This document shows positions 43,393-52,242 of a DNA stretch of 64,000 bases, in pieces. Source of the stretch: Confluentibacter citreus (GTDB taxonomy: Bacteria > Bacteroidota > Bacteroidia > Flavobacteriales > Flavobacteriaceae); NCBI RefSeq assembly GCF_002807055.1, contig NZ_NIXN01000003.1, forward strand, positions 1 to 64,000, written 5' to 3'. Below the pieces are notes generated by a model that was not told the DNA's origin, made no database searches, and saw only the letters and a program-made list of their open reading frames with translations. Position numbers and translations under genes: made by a program. Within the stretch, counting starts at the first letter, position 1. Each line of letters starts with the position of its first letter.

Positions 43393-43947
43393 TAAATCAA
43401 TTGACCATTTCTTTTTTACATCCCTATTATACATTTATAGGTCTTTTTTAGACCCAATAACCAAATTACATTTTTACATTTAAATAGTACTTAAAGTTAA
43501 AGCCACTGTTTTTATCCTGCCAAAAATCAATAAAAAAAAACCTTAAAAAAAATCAGCTAAACAAGTGTCTTTTATAAACTTTTCTTAGTTTTAATAACTT
43601 CATTTACAGTAAAAATATTTTTGCTATATTAGCAAATAAAAACTTACATTTTTGATTGAAATTACACTAAATAACACTATATAGATTTTATCTATGACAT
43701 ACTATTAAAATTCATGTTATCAGTATTTTAATAGTTTTATATAAAGTCTTAGTTTATATTTTTTGAAATAATCACAAACATGTCAAATATAACAGAAATC
43801 AACTGGATATTTCACCAAATACATTGAAAAAGGAAGTCTACAAGCTTCAAATTTAAACTATAAAAAAATGATTTTTTTCAATAACTCCACTCCCATTTGT
43901 AACATTTAAAACAATTAGAATACTAATATTATAACCATACCAAAACA

Positions 43948-44442
43948 TTGAATAAAGAACTAGAACATAGCTTTGTTGAATTGCTTGAAAAGCATCAAAA
44001 TATCATCCATAAAGTGTGCCGTTTGTACACCAATAATTATGATGCCCATAATGATTTATTTCAAGAAATCACCATTCAACTTTGGAAGGCGTACCCAAAA
44101 TTTAGGGGCGACGCGAAGTTTAGCACCTGGATGTATCGAGTAGGTTTAAACACCGCCATCACACTTTACAGAAAATCTAAACGCAGCATTAGTACCCAAG
44201 AATTTGATGGTGTTGAATTCAGGATGAAAGCAGAGGACTATGACGATACCGAAGAACAACAACTTAAAACATTATACAATGCCTTACATCAATTAAATGA
44301 CATTGACAAAGCACTGGTTTTTTTATACCTAGAAGACAAAGACTATAGTGAGATTAGTGAAACCATGGGGATAAGCGAAGTGAATGCCCGAGTGAAAATG
44401 AACAGGATTAAAACAAAACTTAAAACTATATTAAATCCTTAA
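43948..44442 (+). CDS. ECF-family RNA polymerase sigma factor (TTG start)
   Basis: 164 residues. Region 2: N-N-Y-D-A-H-N-D-L-F-Q-E-I-T-I-Q-L-W near 29 and A-K-F-S-T-W-M-Y-R-V near 54. Region 4: L-Y-L-E-D-K-D-Y-S-E-I-S-E-T-M-G-I-S-E near 115. It starts at TTG: an in-frame TAA at 43924 and the absence of an upstream ATG exclude an earlier ATG. The next ATG in frame, inside F-S-T-W-M-Y, is too late. Its partner membrane gene follows after 4 bp. Confidence 0.9.
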   Translation: MNKELEHSFVELLEKHQNIIHKVCRLYTNNYDAHNDLFQEITIQLWKAYPKFRGDAKFSTWMYRVGLNTAITLYRKSKRSISTQEFDGVEFRMKAEDYDDTEEQQLKTLYNALHQLNDIDKALVFLYLEDKDYSEISETMGISEVNARVKMNRIKTKLKTILNP

Positions 44443-44446
44443 TTTT

Positions 44447-45079
44447 ATGGATGAATTAGAGCTATTAAAAAAAGACTGGAATAAACAGTCAGAATATAAA
44501 AAATTATCGGTTAACGATATTTATCCTATGCTGCATAAAAAATCGTCTTCTATAGTCAAGACCCTATTTTATATCAGCATAGCCGAACTTGTATTTTGGA
44601 TCTTAGTGAGCGCCATTCCCTATGTTTGTTCAGACAGTTATAAAGAGAGGCTAGACAAAATATACGATAGCGAACATCTTTTCACAATTATGACCCTATT
44701 TAGTTTTGGCATTACCATCCTATTTATTTACTTATTATTTAAATCCCATAAAACAATTTCTGTTACGGACAGTGCCAAAAAGTTAATGGAAAACATTATA
44801 AAAACCCGCCGAGTAATTAAATATTATGTATTATACAACTTAATATTTGGTGGTATTTCCTTAATTATTGGCTTTTACTACGCGCTGCATAACGACCCAG
44901 AAACAGCAAAAAGCATGGCGAGTTTTGGCGCTACGGAAAGGACTGTCATGTATTTAATTTTATTTGGCTTTGCTAGTCTTTTCATACTTGTTATTTGGCT
45001 GTTTTACAAGCTTATTTACGGCCTTCTGCTGAAACGCTTAAACAGGAATTACAAGGAATTACAAAAGCTGGAGGTTTAA
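44447..45079 (+). CDS. Membrane protein co-transcribed with the sigma factor (possible anti-sigma-like regulator)
   Basis: 210 residues with about four transmembrane helices (~37-56, ~75-95, ~117-137, ~160-190) and a short cytoplasmic N-terminus, L-L-K-K-D-W-N-K-Q. The cytoplasmic start (D-E-L-E-L-L-K-K-D-W) is typical of small membrane proteins found beside ECF sigma genes in flavobacteria. It may control the sigma factor, but there is no recognisable anti-sigma domain, so regulation is inference. Confidence 0.72.
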   Translation: MDELELLKKDWNKQSEYKKLSVNDIYPMLHKKSSSIVKTLFYISIAELVFWILVSAIPYVCSDSYKERLDKIYDSEHLFTIMTLFSFGITILFIYLLFKSHKTISVTDSAKKLMENIIKTRRVIKYYVLYNLIFGGISLIIGFYYALHNDPETAKSMASFGATERTVMYLILFGFASLFILVIWLFYKLIYGLLLKRLNRNYKELQKLEV

Positions 45080-45095
45080 AAAGAATTCCATATTT

Positions 45096-45243
45096 GTCAT
45101 TACGAGGAGCTACGACGAAGCAATCCGTTTGTCGTAAGTTCTACATCGTGAGATTGCTTCGTGCCTCGCAATGACGGTATGCTTAGTCTCTTTAATTATA
45201 GTTCTTAATCATGAGATTGCCTCACTGCGTTCACCATAACGTT
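45096..45243. repeat. REP-like palindromic repeat, element A
   Basis: Left arm GTCATTACGAGGAGCTACG (45096-45114 and on to 45125) pairs imperfectly with GAGATTGCTTCGTGCCTCGC (45150-45169 and on to 45177), so the whole can fold into a long hairpin. A third degenerate arm (GAGATTGCCTCACTGCGTTC) runs from 45213. The core GATTGCTTCGTGCCTCGCAA recurs at 48234 and 48802. Lies between the sigma-factor gene pair and rluE-like gene. Confidence 0.75.
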
Positions 45244-45817
45244 ATTTGAGAAACCCATCAACCGCAACAACATCTCCAACTTGCATATTGTGTAGGCGAA
45301 TGCTACCTACCCGAACTCGAACCAATCGTAAGGTTGAAAACCCCACTGCGGAAGTCATTTTACGTACCTGTCTAAACTTGCCTTCTTTCAAGGTAATGGA
45401 AATCCACGAAGTTGGCCCGTGCCTACTATCACGTATTTTTTTAGAACGCTCTGGTAAATTGGGCGCATGTTCCAACTTAAAAACTTTACAAGGTTTGGTT
45501 TGGTATTTCTTGCCTTCAAAACCAATCTCCACACCTTTGGAAAGTTGCTCAATAGCTTCATGCGTGATGTCGCCATTCACCAAGGCATAATATTCTTTTT
45601 CTACTTTTTGACTGTTGATAAAATCACTCATTTTTCCATCGGTAGTCAATAACAAAAGACCTTCCGATTTTTCATCCAACCTACCAATTGCCATGATGCC
45701 TTCTGGAAAATCATACAGTGAACCCAAAAACTTCTTTGATTGTTGCTTGCTAGCGTTACTGGCAAACTGACTCAAATAACCGTAAGGTTTGTAGATAATG
45801 AAATGCTTATGCATCAC
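45242..45817 (-). CDS. RluE-like 23S rRNA pseudouridine synthase
   Basis: 191 residues, without the S4 domain, so of the RluE type. K-P-Y-G-Y-L-S-Q-F at ~9, catalytic Asp in G-R-L-D-E-K-S-E-G near 44, K-V-E-K-E-Y-Y-A near 70, and F-R-Q-V-R-K-M near 147. It sits 1 bp after the topB stop, so it is the second gene of a topB operon. Confidence 0.9.
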   Translation of the reverse strand: MMHKHFIIYKPYGYLSQFASNASKQQSKKFLGSLYDFPEGIMAIGRLDEKSEGLLLLTTDGKMSDFINSQKVEKEYYALVNGDITHEAIEQLSKGVEIGFEGKKYQTKPCKVFKLEHAPNLPERSKKIRDSRHGPTSWISITLKEGKFRQVRKMTSAVGFSTLRLVRVRVGSIRLHNMQVGDVVAVDGFLK

Positions 45818-45818
45818 T

Positions 45819-48110
45819 TTAAATGCTTTCGGTTAAAATATTATATACAAGCTCTTTAGTCGGAGTATGTCCGTTTACTTTTTGTCGCACCATTTCAAAA
45901 GACACCCTAAAATCGCAACCCGATTTATAGTCGCTACACCCATAAGCGGTCTTGCCTTTTATGACGGTTCCTTTTTTGCATTTCGGACACACTAATGTTT
46001 CAGGTATCGCTTTCGTGGAAGATTTCTTAGGTTCTAACACCAATTTGAAATCAGCATCAAAACGCAGCAAACCTTCCACCGTTCCAGCATCGGTTTTGAA
46101 ATCCTTTAAATTGACCGTGCTGCCTTTTTGAAGCAATCTCATGTATTGGTTCTCCGATATTTTTTTGCCAGCATAGGTAAACGGCAACACAAAATCGCAA
46201 CCAGACTTATAAGCACTGCATCCGTAGGCCGATTTCCCTTTTAATAAAGTCGCTTGCTTGCATTTCGGGCAAGTTTCGGCACTTATGCCTGTCGCTTTCG
46301 TTTTCGCCTCTTTAAACGCTTGTTTTGGACTTGTAGCAGCGTGCGAAATATTGGCGCGAACCGCTTCTCGACGCACGTCGGAAACCAAGGCATCGACCAT
46401 ACGCTTCATGTTGTTGATAAAAGCGCCTGCCGTAAATGTGCCTTTTTCAATATCTTTTAATTGCTTTTCCCAAGAACCTGTGAGTTCAGCGGATTTCAAT
46501 AAATCATTCTGAATGGTATCAATCAGTTGAATGCCCGTTTGGGTTGGTAAGACTTGTTTTTTGTTCCTGACAATATACTTGCGTTTAAAAAGCGTTTCAA
46601 TAATGTTGGCTCGTGTAGATGGTCGCCCAATACCGTTTTCCTTCATCAAATCGCGTAACTCGTCATCATCCACTTCTTTCCCCGCGGTTTCCATGGCACG
46701 CAATAACGAGGCTTCGGTAAACTGATTGGGTGGTTTGGTTTCCTTTTCCAAAAACGAGGGTTCGTGGGGTCCCATTTCACCTTTTACAAACGTTGGTAAG
46801 ATATCGGGCTCTTTCTCCTTGGAGTTTGCATCCTCAAAAACCACACGCCAGCCTTTTTTCAGAATTTCCTTTCCAGTGGCTTTAAAAGGCACTTCGGCGG
46901 CTTTGCCTATCACCGTGGTGTTTGCCACATCGCAATCCTCATAAAACACCGCAATAAAACGCCTCACGATGATGTCATATACCTGTTGCTGATTGTATTG
47001 CAAATTGGTTTGCATGCCTGTTGGGATGATGGCATGGTGATCGGTGACTTTTTTATCGTTGAACACTTTAGGGGATTTTTTAATCTTTTTTCCTAAAAGT
47101 GGTTGCGTTAAGGTTGCATAATTGGTCAGCTTTTGTAAAATACCCGACACTTTTGGGTAAATATCATTTGGTAAAAATGTGGTATCCACCCTTGGATAAG
47201 TCACTACTTTTTGTTCATATAGGGTTTGAACAATTTTAAGCGTATCGTCTGCCGAAAACCCGAACTTGTTATTGCAATACACCTGCAAGCCTGTTAAATC
47301 GAATAGTTTGGGCGCATATTCATTGCCTTTTTTCTTGTCGACGGACACAATTTCAAAATCACTTTCCTTGACTTTATTGGCTAAAACGGCACCTGCTTCC
47401 TTGTCTAAAAAACGACCCTCTTCATAACTAAAAAGCGTGTCCCTATACAAGGTTTGCAATTCCCAATAGGGTTGCGGTTTAAAGTTTTCAATCTCCTTAA
47501 ATCGGTTTACCACCATCGCCAAGGTTGGGGTTTGTACTCGTCCAATGGACAATACTTGTTTATTGGCACCGTGTTTTAAGGTATATAATCTGGTGGCGTT
47601 CATGCCCAATAACCAGTCACCAATGGCTCTGGAAAAACCGGCGTAAAACAAATTATCGTATTGGCTGGATGGTTTTAGGTTTTCAAAACCTTCTTTGATG
47701 GCTTCAGTAGTTAAGGATGAAATCCACAACCGTTTAACTTCGCCTTTGTATTTGGCTTCGTTCATTACCCAACGTTGGATGAGCTCCCCTTCTTGCCCCG
47801 CATCACCACAGTTAATAACAACCTCAGCTTTGGCGAACAGACTTTTTACAATGTTGAATTGCTTTTGTATCCCCGAATTCGCTACCACTTTGGTTTCAAA
47901 CTTTTCGGGAAGCATGGGTAAATTGTTTAAGTCCCAACTTTTCCAATGGGGCTTATAATCGTTGGGCTCTTTTAAGGTGCATAAATGTCCGAACGTGTAA
48001 GTTACCGCATAGCCATTGCCTTCAAAATAACCATCGCGCTTGGTGTTCGCTCCTAAAACAGAAGCGATTTCGCGGGCAACACTGGGCTTTTCGGCAATAC
48101 AGACTTTCAT
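45819..48110 (-). CDS. topB: DNA topoisomerase III (type IA)
   Basis: 763 residues. TOPRIM domain at the N-terminus (M-K-V-C-I-A-E-K-P-S-V-A), D-A-G-Q-E-G-E near 103, active-site Tyr in V-V-T-Y-P-R-V-D-T near 305. C-terminal region has two Cys-rich repeats (C-P-K-C...C-S-A-Y-K-S-G-C, near 632, and C-P-K-C...C-S-D-Y-K-S-G-C near 708), each like a zinc-ribbon. Relaxes or decatenates DNA. Operon with the RluE-like gene. Confidence 0.95.
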   Translation of the reverse strand: MKVCIAEKPSVAREIASVLGANTKRDGYFEGNGYAVTYTFGHLCTLKEPNDYKPHWKSWDLNNLPMLPEKFETKVVANSGIQKQFNIVKSLFAKAEVVINCGDAGQEGELIQRWVMNEAKYKGEVKRLWISSLTTEAIKEGFENLKPSSQYDNLFYAGFSRAIGDWLLGMNATRLYTLKHGANKQVLSIGRVQTPTLAMVVNRFKEIENFKPQPYWELQTLYRDTLFSYEEGRFLDKEAGAVLANKVKESDFEIVSVDKKKGNEYAPKLFDLTGLQVYCNNKFGFSADDTLKIVQTLYEQKVVTYPRVDTTFLPNDIYPKVSGILQKLTNYATLTQPLLGKKIKKSPKVFNDKKVTDHHAIIPTGMQTNLQYNQQQVYDIIVRRFIAVFYEDCDVANTTVIGKAAEVPFKATGKEILKKGWRVVFEDANSKEKEPDILPTFVKGEMGPHEPSFLEKETKPPNQFTEASLLRAMETAGKEVDDDELRDLMKENGIGRPSTRANIIETLFKRKYIVRNKKQVLPTQTGIQLIDTIQNDLLKSAELTGSWEKQLKDIEKGTFTAGAFINNMKRMVDALVSDVRREAVRANISHAATSPKQAFKEAKTKATGISAETCPKCKQATLLKGKSAYGCSAYKSGCDFVLPFTYAGKKISENQYMRLLQKGSTVNLKDFKTDAGTVEGLLRFDADFKLVLEPKKSSTKAIPETLVCPKCKKGTVIKGKTAYGCSDYKSGCDFRVSFEMVRQKVNGHTPTKELVYNILTESI

Positions 48111-48231
48111 TTAATTCTTATTTATTGGGGGATGCAAAATAGGAATTTAGAAGGTGTCTTTATAAAGGAATTGTTAGGAGTTATTAACGGATTTGATTGT
48201 TTTTTGTTGTAGCTGTTTTAATCAACACCGA

Positions 48232-48362
48232 GAGATTGCTTCGTGCCTCGCAATGACGTTATTATCGTGATTACAAATAGCAACGTCATGACGAAAGCAG
48301 TGAAGCAATTTATTTATTGAGTGGATTCCTTTCCGATAGTTATCGGGATCCGCAGGAATGAC
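48232..48362. repeat. REP-like palindromic repeat, element B
   Basis: Arm GAGATTGCTTCGTGCCTCGC (48232-48251 and on to 48258) with a degenerate inverse arm CGTCATGACGAAAGCAGTGA (48284-48303 and on to 48310). Then a second palindrome CCGATAGTTATCGG (48333-48346), flanked by ATTCCT/AGGAAT (48325-48359). Lies between topB and the CDGSH gene. Confidence 0.75.
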
Positions 48363-48373
48363 AAGTTAAACAT

Positions 48374-48601
48374 TTAACTCGTTTTCATTGGTGGCAAATC
48401 GAACGCTTTGGCATCGTGTTCAAAATGGTTGCGGTGCGCGCCATCGCAAAATGGTTTGTTACTTGATAGCCCACAACGGCAAATACTTAAAACCGTTCTG
48501 CCTTGTAATCCATACGCATTCCCTTGGCTATCTACTATTTCGAAATCGCCATCTATTTTTACTGACCCGTTGCTGTTTATGGTAAGTTTTGTTTTGCTCA
48601 T
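48374..48601 (-). CDS. CDGSH iron-sulfur protein
   Basis: 75 residues from the ATG at 48601; the longer frame to 48655 would add an implausible Lys/Asn-rich start. The motif C-R-C-G-L-S-S-N-K-P-F-C-D-G-A-H fits the CDGSH type (Cys-x-Cys-x9-Cys-x3-His) and binds a [2Fe-2S] cluster. Single-motif bacterial form. Function unknown, possibly in electron transfer or redox sensing. Confidence 0.9.
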   Translation of the reverse strand: MSKTKLTINSNGSVKIDGDFEIVDSQGNAYGLQGRTVLSICRCGLSSNKPFCDGAHRNHFEHDAKAFDLPPMKTS

Positions 48602-48714
48602 AGTTATTTTGTTTTTTTGAGTTTCAAAGTTGGTGAATTTTATTTTGATATACAATTATAACCATGGTCGTTACCAATGACACGCCATGGCATGAAGTAA
48701 TCTGTATGTTTAAT

Positions 48715-48869
48715 ATCATTGCGAAGAGTCTCGATAGCTATCGGGAGACAGTAGCAATCTGTTTATTTTAAATTGCTGACATAATTGTAGTTATCCTCAT
48801 GGGATTGCTTCGTGCCTCGCAATGACCAATTAAGGAGATTGCCACGTCGCTCACTCCTCGCAATGACGG
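48715..48869. repeat. REP-like palindromic repeat, element C
   Basis: Contains ATCATTGCGAAGAG (48715-48728), palindrome GTCTCGATAGCTATCGGGAG AC (48728-48749), GATTGCTTCGTGCCTCGCAA (48802-48821) and a further degenerate arm ending CCTCGCAATGACGG (48856-48869). It is the most composite of the three copies. Confidence 0.72.
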
Positions 48870-48893
48870 TTAGTTGCTCCTCCAAAGACCCAT

Positions 48894-51800
48894 CTATCTT
48901 TTTAAAGTGAAATGTCCTACTTTACTAGTTCCATCTTCAAAAACCAATTTAAACCAATAGTCTGAAGACGGCAAAGGTAGACCATTAAATGTACCATCCC
49001 AAGCTTGGGATGTTTCTAAGTTTTTTAACAACTTCCCGTAGCGATCGTATATGTATAAATTATAATTTTGGTTGGAAGTGCCTTTTATAAACCAAGTATC
49101 ATTAACCCCATCTCCATTGGGAGTAAAAAAACTGGCATGACCTACAAGCAATAATTTCTCTTCAAAATAACTACAACCAGCAATTTCTCTTCCAATAAGT
49201 GTATAAGCCCCGCCAGAAACATTGTAAAATACAGGTTCTCTTTGAAAATAAATACCATCTAATGAAAATTCATATGGCAATGTTGAATCAACATTTAGGA
49301 TAACCGTATTTCTATTGTTTTCGGATGCTTCAATAGATATGGAATAGTCATCCATTTTAACGGATTCATAAACTGAAACTTCAATATTGGCCAGATCCAT
49401 TCCACAATCATTTTCAACAGTATACGTATACCTTCCAGGAACATCTATTTTAGGATTGAAAAAACCAGTACCACTAGCAAGCGAGGGGCTCCAAAATCCT
49501 CCACTATCTGCGTTTGTACCTAGCATGTTAAATAAATCTACACCTCCACTATTTACACATACTTGAACTGTCCCATTACTAATACCAGGATTTGCCTTTG
49601 TTACCAGAGTAATTTGTATCTCTGCTTTATCTTGTGAGCATTCTGAATCAGGAAAATAATAAGTATAAGTTCCAGATTTTTCTATGGCTGGATTAAATAA
49701 ACCAGATGTGCCAGCTAATTTCGGAATCCATTCACCCCCCACATCTGGTGTTCCGCCTAATAGTGTAAATAAATTTATGGGGGTCTGTGAATAACAAAGA
49801 ACAAAGTCCCCACCAATACCAACGTCATTGTCATCGGAAACAATCACATTTACTTCTGAAAAATCGTTGGGACAACCATTATTTGTAACAGTGTATGTAT
49901 ATATGCCCTGAACATCGATTTTTGGATCAAAAACGCCTGTTCCACTTGCGAGAGCAGGTGTCCAAACACCTCCTTCATCAGCATAAGGCCCAAGGCTTTC
50001 AAATAAATTGACTGACTCACTTATAGTACACAAAGTCATATCATTATCATTACCCGCAAAAAGCCCTTCTAGTGAAACGTTTACTTTTATATAAGCTTCA
50101 CATCCACATAAATCATTTTCGTAAACAAACTTATAAGTTCCTTCTGCATCTAAACCCGGAGTAAAAAAACCATTCTTTGACAAACTAGGTGTCCATTCTC
50201 CTCTAGCGCTGGCAGGCAATCCAGCATAAGTGAATAGGTTTATTTCAGAGCTATCAGGACATAACATTAAATCATTAATGCCAATGGTACGTTCATCCTC
50301 TAACGGGGGCAATCCTCCAATAATCTTAAACCGCCTCCATACACTAGACGCAAAAGTCCCTGCAAACAACACATTATCCTTAATGTAGATTTCATTTGTA
50401 TTTTGAATTCCTAAACCTTCACATAAGGGATACCATTCTCCAAAGGTCTGATTAGTAACATAAACCCCTGTATTGGTTGCAGCGTATATTTTGTCTCCAT
50501 CTATCACGATGTCATTAATCATTTTTATATCTGTATTATACAAACTCCAACCAACTCCAAGGTTATCACTAACAAACAAACCCCTGCTAGTTGCTGCATA
50601 TAATTTATTATTGATTAATTGCAAATCGGAAGTTGTTGAAAACCCTCCGGGGATTGATCTGTTGGTCCAACTGGCACCTAGGTCCTGAGAAATAAATAGT
50701 TCGCTATTATTTGTGCTTACAATGATAGTATTTCCAATGATTTCAATACTTTCATAATCTACATTTGTACTAATTCCATTTGTTGAAACTAACGTCCAAG
50801 TCACACCAAAATCTTTAGAAATATAAATCCCAGTGCCACTAGCTCCTGTTACAAGTACACCACTATCATAATCTAACGCATGGGTTGAAATATTTAATCC
50901 AGGGTTAAATATAAAATCCCAACTATTTCCATTGTTTGTAGATTTGTATACCCCATCCCCTGTTCCCAAATACATATCGCCATTAACATTTACAATACTC
51001 GTAACATGTAAAGAATTAAATGTATTGATACCTGTATTGATTAACTCCCAATTTAGTCCACCATCAGCCGATCTAAAAACACCTTGGTCATTTGTTCCTG
51101 CAAATAAAGAGTTACCATTCTCTCCAAAAGATTCTATTTTTAAACCGGTAATTCCTGTATTATTGAGTAGCCAAGTAGCTCCAAAATCAAAGGACTCATA
51201 TAGTCCTTGATTGGTGCTCATAATAATTTTACCATTTGAAAAAAACACGTGATTTGCAAAGGCATTGGTAGAGGTGTTTTGTACCAAATTCCAAGTTGCT
51301 CCGTTATCAGGTGACACAAAATATCTTCCTGCGGAAGTTGTTAAATAAACTGAATTTCCGGTTACGCCCATGCTAACAATAGAAGCATTTGTATCAACTG
51401 ATGTTGCATTCCAGATAACCCCATCACTTGAAATAAAAACGGTATCATCATTGGCTACATAAAACAATCCATCTTTTACTATCATGGATTGAACGCCATT
51501 AGGCCCAATACCCGGAATGATTACTTGTTTCCATGTCAACCCGTTATCAGAGGTTTCAAATAGTGCTCGAGAAGGATCAAGAGCAGATGAACGACCTCCT
51601 GCATAAAGCTTAAAATTAAAATACAAAAAACTTGTAAAACCCATATCGGTAACTCCTGTGCTTCTATCAGTCCAAGTAGTACCATTATCTCCAGAATAAT
51701 ACATCCCCCCCTCAGAATTACCCGCAAAAAGATTTATTCTATCAACAAATAATGAATAGAATGTTTTATCTTCAATACCAGCATTTATTGGTTTCCAAGA

Positions 51801-52106
51801 CGCACCATTGTCTGTGGATAAAAATATACCGTTTTTAAAAACTGAAGCATATAAAGTACTGTTGTACTCTGACAAGGCCAGCACTTGTTCATTACAAGGC
51901 AAACCCCAACCACTCCATTCCCATGAAGCCCCATTATTAGATGATCTAAATATGCCACCATTACCTGCATTTAAAACCAAAAAGATCCCAGACTTAACTA
52001 TTTGGTTTGTATGAGCTCCAATTGGACCATTAGTTTGTACCCATTGCGAGAAAACAATAGAATGTATTAGAAAAGCAAAAAAAAGGCAAAACAGGTTTCT
52101 TTTCAT
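48894..52106 (-). CDS. Large T9SS type B cargo protein with BNR/YCF48-like repeats
   Basis: 1070 residues with a signal peptide (1-20). Residues ~30-590 have roughly a dozen repeats of S-x-D-x-G-x-x-W (BNR/sialidase-like beta-propeller). Residues ~610-900 contain four Ig-like repeats of about 75 residues, each with a G-x-W-x-P-x-L and G-x-Y-x-Y/F core. The C-terminus has F-F-T-P-N-G-D-G-V-N-D-T and Y-D-R-Y-G-K-L, ending H-F-T-L-K-R. This is the gliding-motility-associated type B sorting signal of the type IX system. Expected on the cell surface or secreted; ligand unknown. Confidence 0.92.
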   Translation of the reverse strand: MKRNLFCLFFAFLIHSIVFSQWVQTNGPIGAHTNQIVKSGIFLVLNAGNGGIFRSSNNGASWEWSGWGLPCNEQVLALSEYNSTLYASVFKNGIFLSTDNGASWKPINAGIEDKTFYSLFVDRINLFAGNSEGGMYYSGDNGTTWTDRSTGVTDMGFTSFLYFNFKLYAGGRSSALDPSRALFETSDNGLTWKQVIIPGIGPNGVQSMIVKDGLFYVANDDTVFISSDGVIWNATSVDTNASIVSMGVTGNSVYLTTSAGRYFVSPDNGATWNLVQNTSTNAFANHVFFSNGKIIMSTNQGLYESFDFGATWLLNNTGITGLKIESFGENGNSLFAGTNDQGVFRSADGGLNWELINTGINTFNSLHVTSIVNVNGDMYLGTGDGVYKSTNNGNSWDFIFNPGLNISTHALDYDSGVLVTGASGTGIYISKDFGVTWTLVSTNGISTNVDYESIEIIGNTIIVSTNNSELFISQDLGASWTNRSIPGGFSTTSDLQLINNKLYAATSRGLFVSDNLGVGWSLYNTDIKMINDIVIDGDKIYAATNTGVYVTNQTFGEWYPLCEGLGIQNTNEIYIKDNVLFAGTFASSVWRRFKIIGGLPPLEDERTIGINDLMLCPDSSEINLFTYAGLPASARGEWTPSLSKNGFFTPGLDAEGTYKFVYENDLCGCEAYIKVNVSLEGLFAGNDNDMTLCTISESVNLFESLGPYADEGGVWTPALASGTGVFDPKIDVQGIYTYTVTNNGCPNDFSEVNVIVSDDNDVGIGGDFVLCYSQTPINLFTLLGGTPDVGGEWIPKLAGTSGLFNPAIEKSGTYTYYFPDSECSQDKAEIQITLVTKANPGISNGTVQVCVNSGGVDLFNMLGTNADSGGFWSPSLASGTGFFNPKIDVPGRYTYTVENDCGMDLANIEVSVYESVKMDDYSISIEASENNRNTVILNVDSTLPYEFSLDGIYFQREPVFYNVSGGAYTLIGREIAGCSYFEEKLLLVGHASFFTPNGDGVNDTWFIKGTSNQNYNLYIYDRYGKLLKNLETSQAWDGTFNGLPLPSSDYWFKLVFEDGTSKVGHFTLKR

Positions 52107-52242
52107 TATTAACCAAAAAAAATGAGTTTGAAACTAAATCTTTTTTAGGTTTAAAAAAAATTTAATTAAGTATAATCGTCAAAACTTGAATTTAACAGAC
52201 AAAACTTTTTAATAAACCATTTTTTTGATAACCAAGACCTTA

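Noticed and set aside
43440-43454. Small GGTCT/AGACC hairpin after the endonuclease-like gene
   Set aside because: A 5-bp stem without a following T-tract; not called as a terminator.
43780-43827. 15-codon ORF in the gap before the sigma factor gene
   Set aside because: No repeated codon, no paired terminator, and only a poor -7 element. Not supported as a gene.
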